Of a DNA stretch of 64,000 nucleotides, positions 9,063-18,014 are shown piece after piece. Numbering within the stretch: position 1 is the first letter of the stretch; every line of letters starts with the position of its first letter. Location: NCBI RefSeq assembly GCF_015679325.1, contig NZ_JADPVI010000001.1:1178001-1242000 (forward strand), in the 5' to 3' direction. The notes beneath the pieces were generated by a model. The model did not search any database and had not been told where the DNA came from. It saw only the letters and a program-made list of their open reading frames with translations. This DNA comes from Kaistella gelatinilytica. Its GTDB lineage: Bacteria > Bacteroidota > Bacteroidia > Flavobacteriales > Weeksellaceae. Both the position numbers and the translations under genes were made by a program.

Positions 9063-9070
9063 TATATTTG
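9063..9070 (+). promoter_or_regulatory. Putative -7 promoter element for secG
   Basis: TATATTTG fits the Bacteroidetes consensus TAnnTTTG exactly and lies 26 bases before the secG ATG. No clear TTG -33 box is seen at the expected distance. Confidence 0.5.
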
Positions 9071-9095
9071 CACTTCGAAAACTTTGAAATAAAAA

Positions 9096-9449
9096 ATGGA
9101 CACAATATTTACATTATTCATGATCCTTATCATGATTGCGAGTATCTTACTCATCATTATTGTTATGGCACAAAATCCAAAAGGCGGCGGTCTTTCGGGA
9201 ACATTTGGCGGAACATCTTCTGCGCAGTTTGGCGTTCAGAGAACAAATGATTTCATGGAAAAAGCAACCTGGAGTTTAGGGGCAATTATTGTTGTTCTAA
9301 TTCTTATAAGTGTTATTTTGACAGCAAAACCCAGTTCAAGATTACAGCAAGCTCCAGCGAAGAAAGAAGCTCCGGCTCCTCAAACTGCACCTGGAACAAA
9401 TAATACAACTACAGTTCCTATTAAAACTCCACTTCCTGCAGGGAATTAA
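9096..9449 (+). CDS. secG: SecG, preprotein translocase subunit
   Basis: 117 residues with the SecG architecture: transmembrane helix 1 at about 3-25, the conserved cytoplasmic loop (AQNPKGGGLSGTFGG, then the FMEKATW segment), transmembrane helix 2 at about 58-78, and a Pro/Ala/Thr-rich tail. It is the accessory subunit of the SecYEG channel and aids SecA-driven export across the inner membrane. The frame from ATG 9096 is preferred over the overlapping 60-residue frame at 9068, which reads across the loop in the wrong frame. It is a single-gene unit with its own promoter and terminator. Confidence 0.95.
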   Translation: MDTIFTLFMILIMIASILLIIIVMAQNPKGGGLSGTFGGTSSAQFGVQRTNDFMEKATWSLGAIIVVLILISVILTAKPSSRLQQAPAKKEAPAPQTAPGTNNTTTVPIKTPLPAGN

Positions 9450-9466
9450 GAGAAATTTAAAATACT

Positions 9467-9500
9467 AAACGGTTTGGAAATTTTCTAAGCCGTTTTTTTT
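9467..9500 (+). terminator. Rho-independent terminator after secG
   Basis: AAACGG and CCGTTT form the base of a hairpin, with imperfect inner pairing, and a run of eight or more T follows. Confidence 0.75.
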
Positions 9501-9504
9501 TGAC

Positions 9505-10536
9505 TTATTTGAATTTTTTATGAGAAACTCCCCAAAAATCATCTTGTGGTTTCTCAAACAGACATGAGATCCAACTGTCAAGCGACATTCTCTCAAGCAT
9601 TTCTGAATCTATTTTTTGAAACGGAGTTTGAAAAAAATCACCCTTAATTTTGAGATCGTTTCGTTCCAGAATATGAATGTTTTCTGAATTGTAGAAAGGA
9701 TAATTTTTAATATCTGAATTGGTCGTCAATAATTTCTTTCCGGAAGCCAAAGCTTCAAAAGTCCGCATACTCAAACCATTTTGAAACGGTTTATTAATGT
9801 CTAAGACCGCAAAAGAATCTCTATAAATATCAACGATTTCCTGATGACTTAATTTTTTAAAACTCAATTTTTTACGATCAAATTTCTGTAGATTTTTATC
9901 AAATATTTTTTTTAAAATGAAAGTTGTTTTCCCCGGAGCATAATAATAAAAATAAGATCTTAACTTTAATTCATCACACAATTCCCGTACTTTCTGGCCG
10001 ATTAGATAACGATCAGTATGTGCACTACCAATAAAAACAAGATCATGCTTTCTTTGAACTGACTTTTCAGATTGAGCATATTCATTTAAAAAAAATAGAG
10101 GACGAAAATGGAGGTTATATTTGAGTGCATCTTTGGGTTCAAAGGTAAAATTTAAATCAAAATAAGAATATAATTGATGGAATTTCGGATATTCGTTAAC
10201 GCTATCGTAGGAATAGAATATCATTTTTGCATTTGGGTTTCTTTCCCTAAAATTTTCCAGAAAAAACAAAGGAATCGTTTCGCCTTTGATCAAAAGAAAA
10301 AAATCATAATTTTTTGTTCCTGTTTCATTAGATATCTTTTGATAATAATGGTCGATTTTTCTTTGGTACAAATTACTTTTTACACGGATAATTCCTTTGG
10401 AAATAATAGAATCTGAAGGTCTTTCATTATAAAAATCCACAGTTGCGCCGTATTCTATAAGCTTTTTGACAATAGCTTTCTCGTAACCAAAAAAATTGGC
10501 AGATAAAAACAATATTTTTTTACCAGCTAAATTCAT
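9505..10536 (-). CDS. CgeB-like glycosyltransferase
   Basis: 343 residues. The start KKILFLSANFFGYEKAIVKKL and the C-terminal block RTFEALASGKKLLTTN followed by the YPFYNSENI segment resemble CgeB/RfaS-like spore-coat or LPS-core glycosyltransferases with a GT-B fold. The donor and acceptor sugars are unknown. It is the last gene of a five-gene minus-strand operon and overlaps the epimerase gene by four bases (ATGA). In this setting it most likely adds a sugar to lipopolysaccharide or a capsule. Confidence 0.75.
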   Translation of the reverse strand: MNLAGKKILFLSANFFGYEKAIVKKLIEYGATVDFYNERPSDSIISKGIIRVKSNLYQRKIDHYYQKISNETGTKNYDFFLLIKGETIPLFFLENFRERNPNAKMIFYSYDSVNEYPKFHQLYSYFDLNFTFEPKDALKYNLHFRPLFFLNEYAQSEKSVQRKHDLVFIGSAHTDRYLIGQKVRELCDELKLRSYFYYYAPGKTTFILKKIFDKNLQKFDRKKLSFKKLSHQEIVDIYRDSFAVLDINKPFQNGLSMRTFEALASGKKLLTTNSDIKNYPFYNSENIHILERNDLKIKGDFFQTPFQKIDSEMLERMSLDSWISCLFEKPQDDFWGVSHKKFK

Positions 10537-11693
10537 GATTTTAAAAATCCTTTTTCTTTCATTTCCTCAAGGGATTTATCAAAATTATTTTCCTGAATCG
10601 GTTGTTTTAACACCCAATTGGTAAACTCTTCAATTCCCTCATTAAGATCAATTTTCGGTTCAAAATTTAGGTATTTTTTCATGTTTGAAAGGTCCGCGAA
10701 ATTATGTCGGATATCTCCTATTCGAAAATCCCCGGAAATATTAATTTGAGTATCCCGTCCAAATTTATTCTTCAGGAGCTCAGCAATAGACAAGACAGAA
10801 GTCGCTACTCCCGTTCCAACATTGATTATTTTGTTATTGACAGTTTCAAATTCCAAACTCCTGATGGTGGCATCTACCGTATCTTCAATATTGATAAAAT
10901 CTCGTGTCGGCAATCCGTCTTCAAAAATATTAATATTTTTTTCACTTAAAATCTGGGTTGAAAAAATAGATAATATCCCGGTATAGGGATTTAAAAGTGA
11001 TTGTCCGACTCCGTAAACGTTCTGATAGCGTAAGATCACAAAATTAATTCCGATCGATTTGCAAACGTGTTTCACCACTTCTTCCTGCTGGAGTTTTGTA
11101 ATACCATAAAAAGAAGTTGGATGCAATTTTGAATTTTCGTCCGTCGGAAGCGGTTTTAGAAACTCCCCTTTTTCGTCGGTCATTTCAAAAATTCCCTTCT
11201 GCATTAATTCAACATTTCTTTCGCTTGGATAAGAAATTTCTGAAAGTACATTTTCATATTTTCCTTCTCCGTAAACTGCACGAGAAGAAGCAAGAATGAA
11301 TTTCTTAACTGAATTTTTTTTATTCACCAAAACATCCAAAATCAAAGAACTACCGTAAACATTAACGTGGCTGTACTTTTCTATTTGATACATCGATTGT
11401 CCAGTTCCTGTTTCTGCTGCTAAATGAATGATCGCATCTTGGTCTTCAATCGCTTTTTCAACATCATTTCGATTAGTAATGTCTCCTTTAATAAATCTTA
11501 CTTTCCCTTTGATACTAAGAAATAAAGGTGAATTTTCATCAGGATCTTTGCCATGAATCTGTTCCGAAAGAGTATCGAGAACAGTCACAGCATATCCTTT
11601 ATCGATGAGCTTCAAAGCCAAATTGCTTCCAATAAAACCAGCTCCTCCTGTGATTAATATGTTTTTCAATTTTTCTCCGATATTTTTTCCCAA
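10533..11693 (-). CDS. NAD-dependent nucleotide-sugar epimerase/dehydratase (extended SDR)
   Basis: Extended short-chain dehydrogenase with the NAD motif GGAGFIGS at residues 16-23, HLAAETGTGQSMYQIE, a serine-rich ASSRAVYGEGKY segment and the catalytic YGITK. The HLAAETGTGQSM signature recalls dTDP-L-rhamnose 4-epimerases (6-deoxy-talose makers) rather than UDP-galactose epimerase, but substrate is inference. Two starts are possible: ATG 11693, which overlaps the upstream gene by 28 bases, or TTG 11669, which overlaps its TGA stop and would give the classic MKNILITGG start. Middle of the glycan operon. Confidence 0.8.
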   Translation of the reverse strand: MGKNIGEKLKNILITGGAGFIGSNLALKLIDKGYAVTVLDTLSEQIHGKDPDENSPLFLSIKGKVRFIKGDITNRNDVEKAIEDQDAIIHLAAETGTGQSMYQIEKYSHVNVYGSSLILDVLVNKKNSVKKFILASSRAVYGEGKYENVLSEISYPSERNVELMQKGIFEMTDEKGEFLKPLPTDENSKLHPTSFYGITKLQQEEVVKHVCKSIGINFVILRYQNVYGVGQSLLNPYTGILSIFSTQILSEKNINIFEDGLPTRDFINIEDTVDATIRSLEFETVNNKIINVGTGVATSVLSIAELLKNKFGRDTQINISGDFRIGDIRHNFADLSNMKKYLNFEPKIDLNEGIEEFTNWVLKQPIQENNFDKSLEEMKEKGFLKS

Positions 11694-12226
11694 ATTTGAG
11701 TTTCAGGGTTATAATTTTTTACAATTTTTGCGGGAGAACCAACAATGACACAGTAGTCAGGGAAAATCCCGCGCACTACGGAATTAGCACCAACGACGCA
11801 CTGCTTTCCTAAAATGGTTCCTGCCATAATCGCGGCACCCATTCCGATAAAACAGTTTTCGCCAATCTGGGTTTCTTTCACCGAAATTTTTTGCTTTAAA
11901 ATAGGTACGCCAATTTCTTTATAATCGTGGTCGATATTGGTGATAAAAACATTACCTAAAATCAGTGAACCTTTACCAATAGTCAAATTACCAGCGGAAG
12001 TAAGGTGAACATTTTGAGAGATCACGACATCATCTTGAATATGAATCGTTCCTTCATTTTGCGTTTCCATTCGGAGATGCGGCAGAATTCGAACTTTTTT
12101 ACCAATAAATACATTGCGAATTCCCTTTAAAAAAATGGGTTTACCTAAATAAGAAGGCATTCCAAATTTGCCAAAAAATGGCGCGTATAAAAGTGCTCTC
12201 AATCCCCAAAACATTTTTTCGATCAT
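11666..12226 (-). CDS. Hexapeptide-repeat acyltransferase (WcaF/LacA/NodL type)
   Basis: 186 residues with left-handed beta-helix repeats: IFLKGIRNVFIGKKVRI, then IHIQDDVVISQNVHL, LTIGKGSLILGNVF, IGENCFIGMGAAIMAGT and KQCVVGANSVVRG. The VVGANSVV and VIVGSPAKIVKNY ends are typical of sugar O-acetyltransferases using acetyl-CoA. No serine-acetyltransferase-specific N-terminal domain is present. It overlaps its neighbours on both sides (4 and 28 bases), indicating translational coupling inside the glycan operon, and probably acetylates a surface polysaccharide sugar. Confidence 0.85.
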   Translation of the reverse strand: MIEKMFWGLRALLYAPFFGKFGMPSYLGKPIFLKGIRNVFIGKKVRILPHLRMETQNEGTIHIQDDVVISQNVHLTSAGNLTIGKGSLILGNVFITNIDHDYKEIGVPILKQKISVKETQIGENCFIGMGAAIMAGTILGKQCVVGANSVVRGIFPDYCVIVGSPAKIVKNYNPETQIWEKISEKN

Positions 12227-13014
12227 AATTTCGCTCTTAACGGTCGTACTGCATATTTCAGTTTTGAAATTACAAAATAAAATAGATATTCAGGGAGATT
12301 AATTCTATTTGTTTGATACATCTCGAGGATATTTTTCTGAATTCCATTTTCCATTTCTTTTAAATTGGCAGAAAGACCTGAAATTCCAAATGATTTTTTA
12401 CCATCTCCTGCAATTACCAATTTCTCCGGTAAAAGATACATTTCATTTTTCTCAGAAATTCTCATCCAGTAATTTGCATCCTCTGAATATTTCTGATTTT
12501 CATCAAAAAATCCCGTATTGTCAAGAACTTTCCTTTTAAAAATCGCAGTTGATGTTTGTCCTGTGATTTTGAACAGTAACTTTTTTAAAGTGATTTTTAC
12601 CAGTTTGTCTTGTGGGAGGAGATTGTAAGGAAACGTTAAATTTTCGTCGTTCCAAAAAGAAGTGATGAAATCCACATTATAATTTTCATTTTCTAAAAAT
12701 TTCACTTGATTCTCCGTCTTCTCAGGAAGCCATTCATCATCGGAATCTAAAAGTGCAATATATTCGCCTTTTGCAATTTTCATCGCAACATTTCTCGCTT
12801 TCGAAACACCACCGTTTTCCTGATTTATGAGAATAATATTTTGGTCTGGATTTTTTTCCAGGTAAGTTTCAATGACATTTTTACTTTGATCATTAGAACC
12901 ATCATTCACCAGTATAATGTCAAATTCTCCTTTCCAAGTTTGATTTTTTATGGAAATTAAAGATTTTTCGATGCTCTTTTCGGCATTGTAAACTGGAATT
13001 ATTACAGAAATCAC
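12223..13014 (-). CDS. Family 2 glycosyltransferase
   Basis: 263 residues with the GT-A fold signature: ISVIIPVYNAEKSIEKSL at the very start, VNDGSNDQ, NGGVSKARN and the metal-binding LDSDDEW. These enzymes transfer a sugar from a nucleotide donor to a growing glycan at the inner face of the membrane. It lies 57 bases downstream of recR and overlaps the acyltransferase start by four bases. Confidence 0.9.
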   Translation of the reverse strand: MISVIIPVYNAEKSIEKSLISIKNQTWKGEFDIILVNDGSNDQSKNVIETYLEKNPDQNIILINQENGGVSKARNVAMKIAKGEYIALLDSDDEWLPEKTENQVKFLENENYNVDFITSFWNDENLTFPYNLLPQDKLVKITLKKLLFKITGQTSTAIFKRKVLDNTGFFDENQKYSEDANYWMRISEKNEMYLLPEKLVIAGDGKKSFGISGLSANLKEMENGIQKNILEMYQTNRINLPEYLFYFVISKLKYAVRPLRAKL

Positions 13015-13071
13015 GCTTTTTGAATGTTTATATTTTTAACCAATTGCTAAAATAAGAAATTCCTTTTAGAT

Positions 13072-13683
13072 TTAATCCTTTTCATTATACGGCAATCTAT
13101 TCTGAATCGAACGTCCGAGAGAGATCTCATCTGCGTATTCCAATTCATCACCTACAGAAATCCCGCGTGCAATTGTTGAGAAATTAACTTCAAAATTTTT
13201 AAATTTTCGGTAAATATAATAAGCGGTGGTATCTCCTTCCATTGTTGCACTGAGCGCAAAAATAAGTTCTTTGATTTCCTTGTTTTCTAATTTTCTTTCA
13301 ATGGAAGAAATATTTAACTGATTCGGGCCAATTCCTTCCATGGGCGAAATCTTACCTCCTAAAACCAAATATTTTCCCCGAAACTTTCCGGTATTTTCAA
13401 TCGCCATTACATCGCGGACATCTTCAACGACGCATAAAATTTCTTCGTTCCTTTTTGGATTCGCACAGATTTCGCAAATTTCTGAATCTGAAAAATTGTG
13501 GCAGTCTTTGCAATATTTAATATCGGTGACGAGTTTTTTTAAAGAATCTCCCAAAGCGATCGCCTGACTTTGGGGTTGTTTTAATAAATGCAAAGCCAGC
13601 CTCAAAGCTGATTTTTTACCAATTCCGGGAAGTCCCGAAATTTCTTCTACTGCTTTGCCTAAAACCTTACTCGGATAATCCAT
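13072..13683 (-). CDS. recR: RecR recombination-mediator protein
   Basis: 203 residues, full length. Helix-hairpin-helix at the N-terminus ([19 protein letters not shown]), a four-cysteine zinc finger (CKDC, then CEIC), a Toprim domain ([29 protein letters not shown]) and a C-terminal TTAYYIYRK segment. RecR works with RecF and RecO to load RecA onto SSB-coated DNA. Four glycan genes follow on the same strand, with no terminator visible between them. Confidence 0.97.
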   Translation of the reverse strand: MDYPSKVLGKAVEEISGLPGIGKKSALRLALHLLKQPQSQAIALGDSLKKLVTDIKYCKDCHNFSDSEICEICANPKRNEEILCVVEDVRDVMAIENTGKFRGKYLVLGGKISPMEGIGPNQLNISSIERKLENKEIKELIFALSATMEGDTTAYYIYRKFKNFEVNFSTIARGISVGDELEYADEISLGRSIQNRLPYNEKD

Positions 13684-13783
13684 TTAGCAAAGATAGAATT
13701 CGAGAGGTAATATTCAAAATTTTTTAATGAATGTAAATTTGATCAATGTTTATTAGAGAATAGTAAAATTCATTCTAAAATAA

Positions 13784-13791
13784 TATCTTTG
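13784..13791 (+). promoter_or_regulatory. Putative -7 promoter element
   Basis: TATCTTTG matches TAnnTTTG and lies 13 bases before the ATG of the LURP-one/scramblase-like gene, implying a very short leader. No -33 box is evident. Confidence 0.4.
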
Positions 13792-13804
13792 AACAAACTA
13801 TGAA

Positions 13805-14410
13805 ATGATACTTAAAAACCTCAACTATCCTCTCGATTTTAAATTTAAAATTACCACGATCTCCAGCGATTTTAATATTACCGACAAAAACGGAAATTAT
13901 GTCGCTTATGTACGACAGAAAATATTCAAACTGAAAGATGACGTTATCATTTTCAATGATGAAAGCAAATCGCAGGAATTATTTCGGATCAAAGCGAATC
14001 AGTGGATTGATTTCAATGCATCTTTTTCGATAACGGATTTGGTGAACGGAAAAAACTTTGGCCGCCTTGCAAGAAAAGGAATGCGCTCGTTTTGGAAATC
14101 ACAGTACAATATTTTGGATGAAAACGATCAGCAGAAATATCAAATCAACGAGGACAATGCGTGGACAAAAGTTCTAGATGGCTTTGTAGGCGAAATTCCG
14201 ATTGTAGGAATGTTTACAGGATATTTCCTCAATCCTTCTTACACTGTAAAGGACAATTCTGGAAAAGAATTTTTCAGACTGAAGAAAATGCCTTCTTTAA
14301 TTGGAAGAAGATTTCAGCTCGACCGACTCATCGATATTCCGGATGAAGACGAATCCCTGGTTGTCTTAAGTTTTTTGATGATGGTGCTTTTAGAAAGAGC
14401 CAGAGGTTAG
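13805..14410 (+). CDS. LURP-one-related / phospholipid-scramblase-like protein
   Basis: 201 residues, no signal peptide. Alternating strands such as YPLDFKFKITTISSDFNITDKNG, YVRQKIFKLKDDVIIF, ELFRIKANQWIDFNASFSI and YNILDENDQQKY match the Tubby-like beta-barrel of the LURP-one-related/scramblase superfamily, where a repeated pattern of short beta strands surrounds a central helix. The final hydrophobic LVVLSFLMMVLLERA segment is the likely central helix. Function in bacteria is unknown; lipid binding is an inference. It is monocistronic, ending at the terminator at 14516. Confidence 0.6.
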   Translation: MILKNLNYPLDFKFKITTISSDFNITDKNGNYVAYVRQKIFKLKDDVIIFNDESKSQELFRIKANQWIDFNASFSITDLVNGKNFGRLARKGMRSFWKSQYNILDENDQQKYQINEDNAWTKVLDGFVGEIPIVGMFTGYFLNPSYTVKDNSGKEFFRLKKMPSLIGRRFQLDRLIDIPDEDESLVVLSFLMMVLLERARG

Positions 14411-14422
14411 CATTGAAGATCG

Positions 14423-14450
14423 ACAATGAATGGTAAATGATGAATGATAG
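14423..14450. repeat. Heptamer-periodic minisatellite (four units)
   Basis: Four successive 7-base words ACAATGA, ATGGTAA, ATGATGA, ATGATAG start 12 bases after a stop codon. The same family of words recurs at 24911-24952. Non-coding. Confidence 0.6.
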
Positions 14451-14515
14451 AAATTTTAAAGGCATTTTTCTACTTCAAAAATAAGGCTGTTAAATACTAT
14501 TAAAATTAAGAATTT

Positions 14516-14547
14516 ACGCTTTCGAATTTTTCGAGAGCGTTTTTTTA
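14516..14547 (+). terminator. Rho-independent terminator
   Basis: ACGCTTTCGAA pairs with TTCGAGAGCGT (one wobble) over a three-base loop, followed by seven T. It ends the LURP-one-like gene and stands 30 bases before the pepD start. Confidence 0.88.
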
Positions 14548-14577
14548 TTTGTAAATTTGAAAGAAATATATCAAAAA

Positions 14578-16020
14578 ATGGAATTATCACAATTGGAACC
14601 TCAACTGATCTGGAAGAATTTCTCCGCATTGAATTCAGTTCCAAGACCTTCAAAAAAAGAAGAAAAAGTAATTGAATTTATTAAAAAATTTGGCGAAAAT
14701 CTGGGATTGCAAACGACCGTAGATGAAGTTGGAAATGTCATCATCAAAAAACCCGCGACCAAAGGAATGGAAGACCGAAAACCGATTATTTTGCAATCGC
14801 ATCTTGATATGGTTCATCAAAAAAACAGCGATGTGAATTTCGATTTTGCAACGCAGGGAATTCAAATGGAAGTTGACGGTGATTGGGTAAAAGCAAAAGG
14901 AACCACTTTGGGAGCTGACAACGGAATTGGCGTGGCTTCGATCATGAGTGTTTTAGAAAGTAGCGATATTGCACATCCCGATCTGGAAGCACTTTTCACC
15001 ATCGACGAAGAAACCGGAATGACCGGCGCAATGGGTTTAAAAGCAGGACAACTTCACGGCCAAATACTATTAAATTTAGATACAGAAGAGGACGATGAGA
15101 TCGATATCGGTTGTGCCGGTGGAATTGATGTGACGGTATCTCAAAAATATAATGTTGAAGATTCGACCGGACAGATCGTAAAAATTTCGGTGAAAGGTTT
15201 GCAGGGTGGACATTCAGGAATGGACATTCACAAAGGTTTCGGAAACGCAAATGTAATTTTGGGGAGACTTTTATACACCGGAATTGAAAACCAAAATATT
15301 CAGTTAATTTCTATTGATGGCGGCGGTTTACGTAATGCGATTCCGAGGGAAGGAAACGCGGTTTTATCGGTCCGGAATTCAGTTGAATTTATCGACAATG
15401 CCAATGTTTTGAAAGCTTCCATTTTAGAAGAATTCGCTGATGTTGAAAAAGATCTGCAAATTAATATTGAGAATTTTTCAACCGCAGAAAAAGCGATCTC
15501 TGAAGAAGATTCGAAAAAAATAATTTTCGCCTTGAAATCAGCGCACAACGGTGTTTACAGAATGTCACCTGATGTTAAAGATTTGGTTGAAACATCAAAT
15601 AACGTTGCGCGAGTATTATTGAGCAATGGCGAATTGACGATCATGAATCTTTCCCGTTCGTCTGTAGATTCCACAAAATCTGCAGTTGCAGAACAGCTAA
15701 AATCTGTTTTTGAATTAGCAGGAATGAATGTAGAATTCACCGGATCTTATCCAGGCTGGAAACCAAAACCAGGTTCAGAGATCGTAAAATTAATGGAAAA
15801 GATCTACGAAAAAGATTTCGGTGAAAAACCAATGGTTGTCGCTTGTCACGCAGGTTTAGAGTGTGGAATTATCGGCGCTAATTATCCAGAAATGGAAATG
15901 GTAAGTTTCGGTCCTACAATTCGTGGCGCGCATTCTCCGGATGAAAGAGCAAATATTCCATCCGTTCAGAAATTCTGGGGATTCTTGAAAGAGATCTTAG
16001 CAAATATTCCGACGAAATAA
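14578..16020 (+). CDS. pepD: Aminoacyl-histidine dipeptidase (cytosol non-specific dipeptidase)
   Basis: 480 residues from ATG 14578, chosen over an in-frame TTG at 14557 because it sits clear of the terminator and gives the usual MELSQLEPQLIWKNF start. M20 metallopeptidase motifs are in place: metal ligands in QSHLDMVHQK, GADNGIGV and DEETGMTGA, lid-domain GLQGGHSGMDIHKG, and late ligands in CHAGLECG and GPTIRGAHSPDE. It cleaves dipeptides such as Xaa-His in the cytoplasm using two zinc ions. Single-gene unit with a terminator on each side. Confidence 0.95.
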   Translation: MELSQLEPQLIWKNFSALNSVPRPSKKEEKVIEFIKKFGENLGLQTTVDEVGNVIIKKPATKGMEDRKPIILQSHLDMVHQKNSDVNFDFATQGIQMEVDGDWVKAKGTTLGADNGIGVASIMSVLESSDIAHPDLEALFTIDEETGMTGAMGLKAGQLHGQILLNLDTEEDDEIDIGCAGGIDVTVSQKYNVEDSTGQIVKISVKGLQGGHSGMDIHKGFGNANVILGRLLYTGIENQNIQLISIDGGGLRNAIPREGNAVLSVRNSVEFIDNANVLKASILEEFADVEKDLQINIENFSTAEKAISEEDSKKIIFALKSAHNGVYRMSPDVKDLVETSNNVARVLLSNGELTIMNLSRSSVDSTKSAVAEQLKSVFELAGMNVEFTGSYPGWKPKPGSEIVKLMEKIYEKDFGEKPMVVACHAGLECGIIGANYPEMEMVSFGPTIRGAHSPDERANIPSVQKFWGFLKEILANIPTK

Positions 16021-16040
16021 CATTTATTTTAGAAAATAAA

Positions 16041-16078
16041 ATATCCAAAAAGCAAATTTGTTTTTTGGATATTTTTTT
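16041..16078. terminator. Terminator, probably bidirectional
   Basis: ATATCCAAAAA pairs with TTTTTGGATAT around a loop, with A-rich flank before and T-rich flank after, between the convergent pepD and SDR genes. Confidence 0.8.
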
Positions 16079-16115
16079 ATAGTAATTAGCACGAATTATA
16101 AAAATTCGAATATAT

Positions 16116-17135
16116 TTATTTAGCAATCTTCTTTTTATCTTTTTTCTTTGATGAGGCTGTAAATAAGAATCCTAGTCCAACTCCCAGAACCATCATCATT
16201 ACTGTTTGAGTTCTTTTTGAAGGAACAGGAATTGCCATTTCGCCATAAATTCTCATGGGTGATTCAGAAGGGTATTTTACATTTCCATCGGTATCAGTTT
16301 CAGCATTTTTTTTCATGACCAACCTCATCGCAGCCGACGCTGTGTTGATAACAGCTCTTGGAAATAATCCGTACAAAACTTTCATTACTTGCGCATAACC
16401 ATCGGTAATCACACTTTTCTTTGGATTTTTTGCTGCTTCAATCATTTGTGCTGCTAATTCCCGTGGGTCTGAAGAAAAAGGTGGGATCTTAAAATCAAGT
16501 CCTGAATATTTTGCGGAATGCATATTACCCGTTGAACGCTGAATTCCGGGATACAATCCAACGATATGAATATTGGGTTCATCGGAAACCTCACCCTGTA
16601 ATCCTTCTACCATTCCTCTGATCCCAAATTTTGTACTCGAATAAACGGTGGAATATGGAGCCGGCATCCAACCGCCGATAGAAACATTATTAATTAGAAC
16701 ACCTTCTTTCTGTCTTTTAAAAATGGGTAAAACGGCATACGAACCATGAAGGTAGCCCAGGAGATTTGTTTTCACAACCTGATCTAAAGTTTCTTCGGGA
16801 ATATCTTCAAATTTTCCACTTGCCATTACTCCAGCATTATTCACCCAAAAATCGATTCGTCCGTTAAACTGTAAAGCTCTTTCTGCAAGGTTTTTCACTT
16901 CTTCCATATTCGAAACATCAGTTTGTACACCCAACGCAACTGCGCCTAGATCGTGACACAGGGAGACCGTTTCATCTAATCCTTTTTGTCCTCTTGCGCC
17001 TATCACGACATTGCAACCTTCCAATGCAAAAGCTTCAGCAGCCGCTCTTCCTACTCCACTAGTTCCGCCTGTAATTACGACCGTTTTTCCGGAAAGTATT
17101 TTAAATGTTCTGTCCTGTTGCAATATTGTATCCAT
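16116..17135 (-). CDS. Short-chain dehydrogenase/reductase with C-terminal membrane tail
   Basis: 339 residues, longer than the classic 250. The Rossmann signature TGGTSGVGRA is near residue 20, NNAGVM follows, then a catalytic serine in NNVSIGG and YSSTK (Tyr and Lys). After the fold the protein continues about 90 residues to a hydrophobic segment (MMMVLGVGLGFLFTA) and a lysine-rich end (SSKKKDKKKIAK), so it is probably tail-anchored in the inner membrane. It oxidises or reduces an unknown alcohol or ketone. Divergent from the DUF4256 gene. Confidence 0.85.
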   Translation of the reverse strand: MDTILQQDRTFKILSGKTVVITGGTSGVGRAAAEAFALEGCNVVIGARGQKGLDETVSLCHDLGAVALGVQTDVSNMEEVKNLAERALQFNGRIDFWVNNAGVMASGKFEDIPEETLDQVVKTNLLGYLHGSYAVLPIFKRQKEGVLINNVSIGGWMPAPYSTVYSSTKFGIRGMVEGLQGEVSDEPNIHIVGLYPGIQRSTGNMHSAKYSGLDFKIPPFSSDPRELAAQMIEAAKNPKKSVITDGYAQVMKVLYGLFPRAVINTASAAMRLVMKKNAETDTDGNVKYPSESPMRIYGEMAIPVPSKRTQTVMMMVLGVGLGFLFTASSKKKDKKKIAK

Positions 17136-17317
17136 TTTATTTATTTTGATTCTTCTTTATGCTATCAATTATTATGCAATTCGCTGTTAAGCATGATTTT
17201 ATTTGGAAACTTTATGAGGTTAAAGAATCTTATAACTAAATCTGATCTCATCTTAATAAAATATTCTAATTTTAAAGTACAGAACTTCTTATTCTTTTCC
17301 TTTCGAAAAATTTAAAA

Positions 17318-17875
17318 ATGAAAACAATGGTTTCAAATTATAATGATAGCAATATTTTCGAAAAATTAAAAGGACGTTTCGACTACAATATGAATAGACA
17401 TGAAAATCTAAAATGGGCAGAAATTTTAGATAAATTAGAAAAAAATCCTGAAAAGCTAGAATCATTAAGACAAATGGAAGAAAGTGGCGGTGAACCTGAT
17501 GTAGTCAATTTTGATGAAAAATCTGGTGAATATCACTTCTATGATTGTGCTGTAGAAAGTCCAAAAGGTCGCAGAAGTTTTTGTTACGATCAGGAAGCTC
17601 TTGATAAAAGAAAAGAAAATAAACCAAAGAATAATGCGGTCGAATCTGCAAAATCAATGGGAATAGAAATTCTGACAGAAGTAGAATATCGTTATCTGCA
17701 AACGCTGGGAAACTTTGATACCAAAACTTCAAGCTGGTTAAAAACTCCGGAAAATATTAGAAAATTAGGAGGTACTATTTTCGGAGATTTTCGGTTCGAT
17801 ACCATTTTCGTTTATCACAATGGTGCCGAATCATATTACGGCGGAAGAGGTTTTCGCGGAGTTTTAAAAGTTTAA
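17318..17875 (+). CDS. DUF4256-family protein
   Basis: 185 residues, cytoplasmic. It reads like the DUF4256 family: RFDYNMNRHENLKWAEI at the start, GGEPDVVNFDE, YDCAVESPKGRRS, EVEYRYLQTLGNFD, SSWLKTPENIRKLGG and FVYHNGAESYYGGRGFRG. The biochemical role is unknown. It is a single gene followed by a strong terminator. Confidence 0.8.
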   Translation: MKTMVSNYNDSNIFEKLKGRFDYNMNRHENLKWAEILDKLEKNPEKLESLRQMEESGGEPDVVNFDEKSGEYHFYDCAVESPKGRRSFCYDQEALDKRKENKPKNNAVESAKSMGIEILTEVEYRYLQTLGNFDTKTSSWLKTPENIRKLGGTIFGDFRFDTIFVYHNGAESYYGGRGFRGVLKV

Positions 17876-17910
17876 TTCTCAAAAAATATTTTAATAATAA
17901 CCCCACAAAA

Positions 17911-17937
17911 AAATCCCGGAAAATTATTCCGGGATTT
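17911..17937 (+). terminator. Strong hairpin terminator
   Basis: Perfect 11-bp stem AAATCCCGGAA with TTCCGGGATTT over a five-base loop, between the convergent DUF4256 and ferredoxin genes. A-rich bases precede and a short T/A tail follows, so it may serve both directions. Confidence 0.8.
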
Positions 17938-17978
17938 ATATTTTTATCAAAGTCTTTGTTGCGAAAAAACAATCTCAA

Positions 17979-18013
17979 CTAGGTTCTTTTTCCTTTTTAC
18001 TTGGCTCTTAAAA
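17979..18013. repeat. Heptamer-periodic minisatellite (five units) at the ferredoxin gene end
   Basis: Successive 7-base words CTAGGTT, CTTTTTC, CTTTTTA, CTTGGCT and CTTAAAA end one base before the stop codon of the minus-strand ferredoxin gene. The same words occur at 50340-50395 and, decayed, at 18358-18378. Confidence 0.65.
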
Positions 18014-18014
18014 A

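Noticed and set aside
9068-9250. 60-codon ORF overlapping secG
   Set aside because: It is in a different frame from the SecG motifs and begins within the promoter region.
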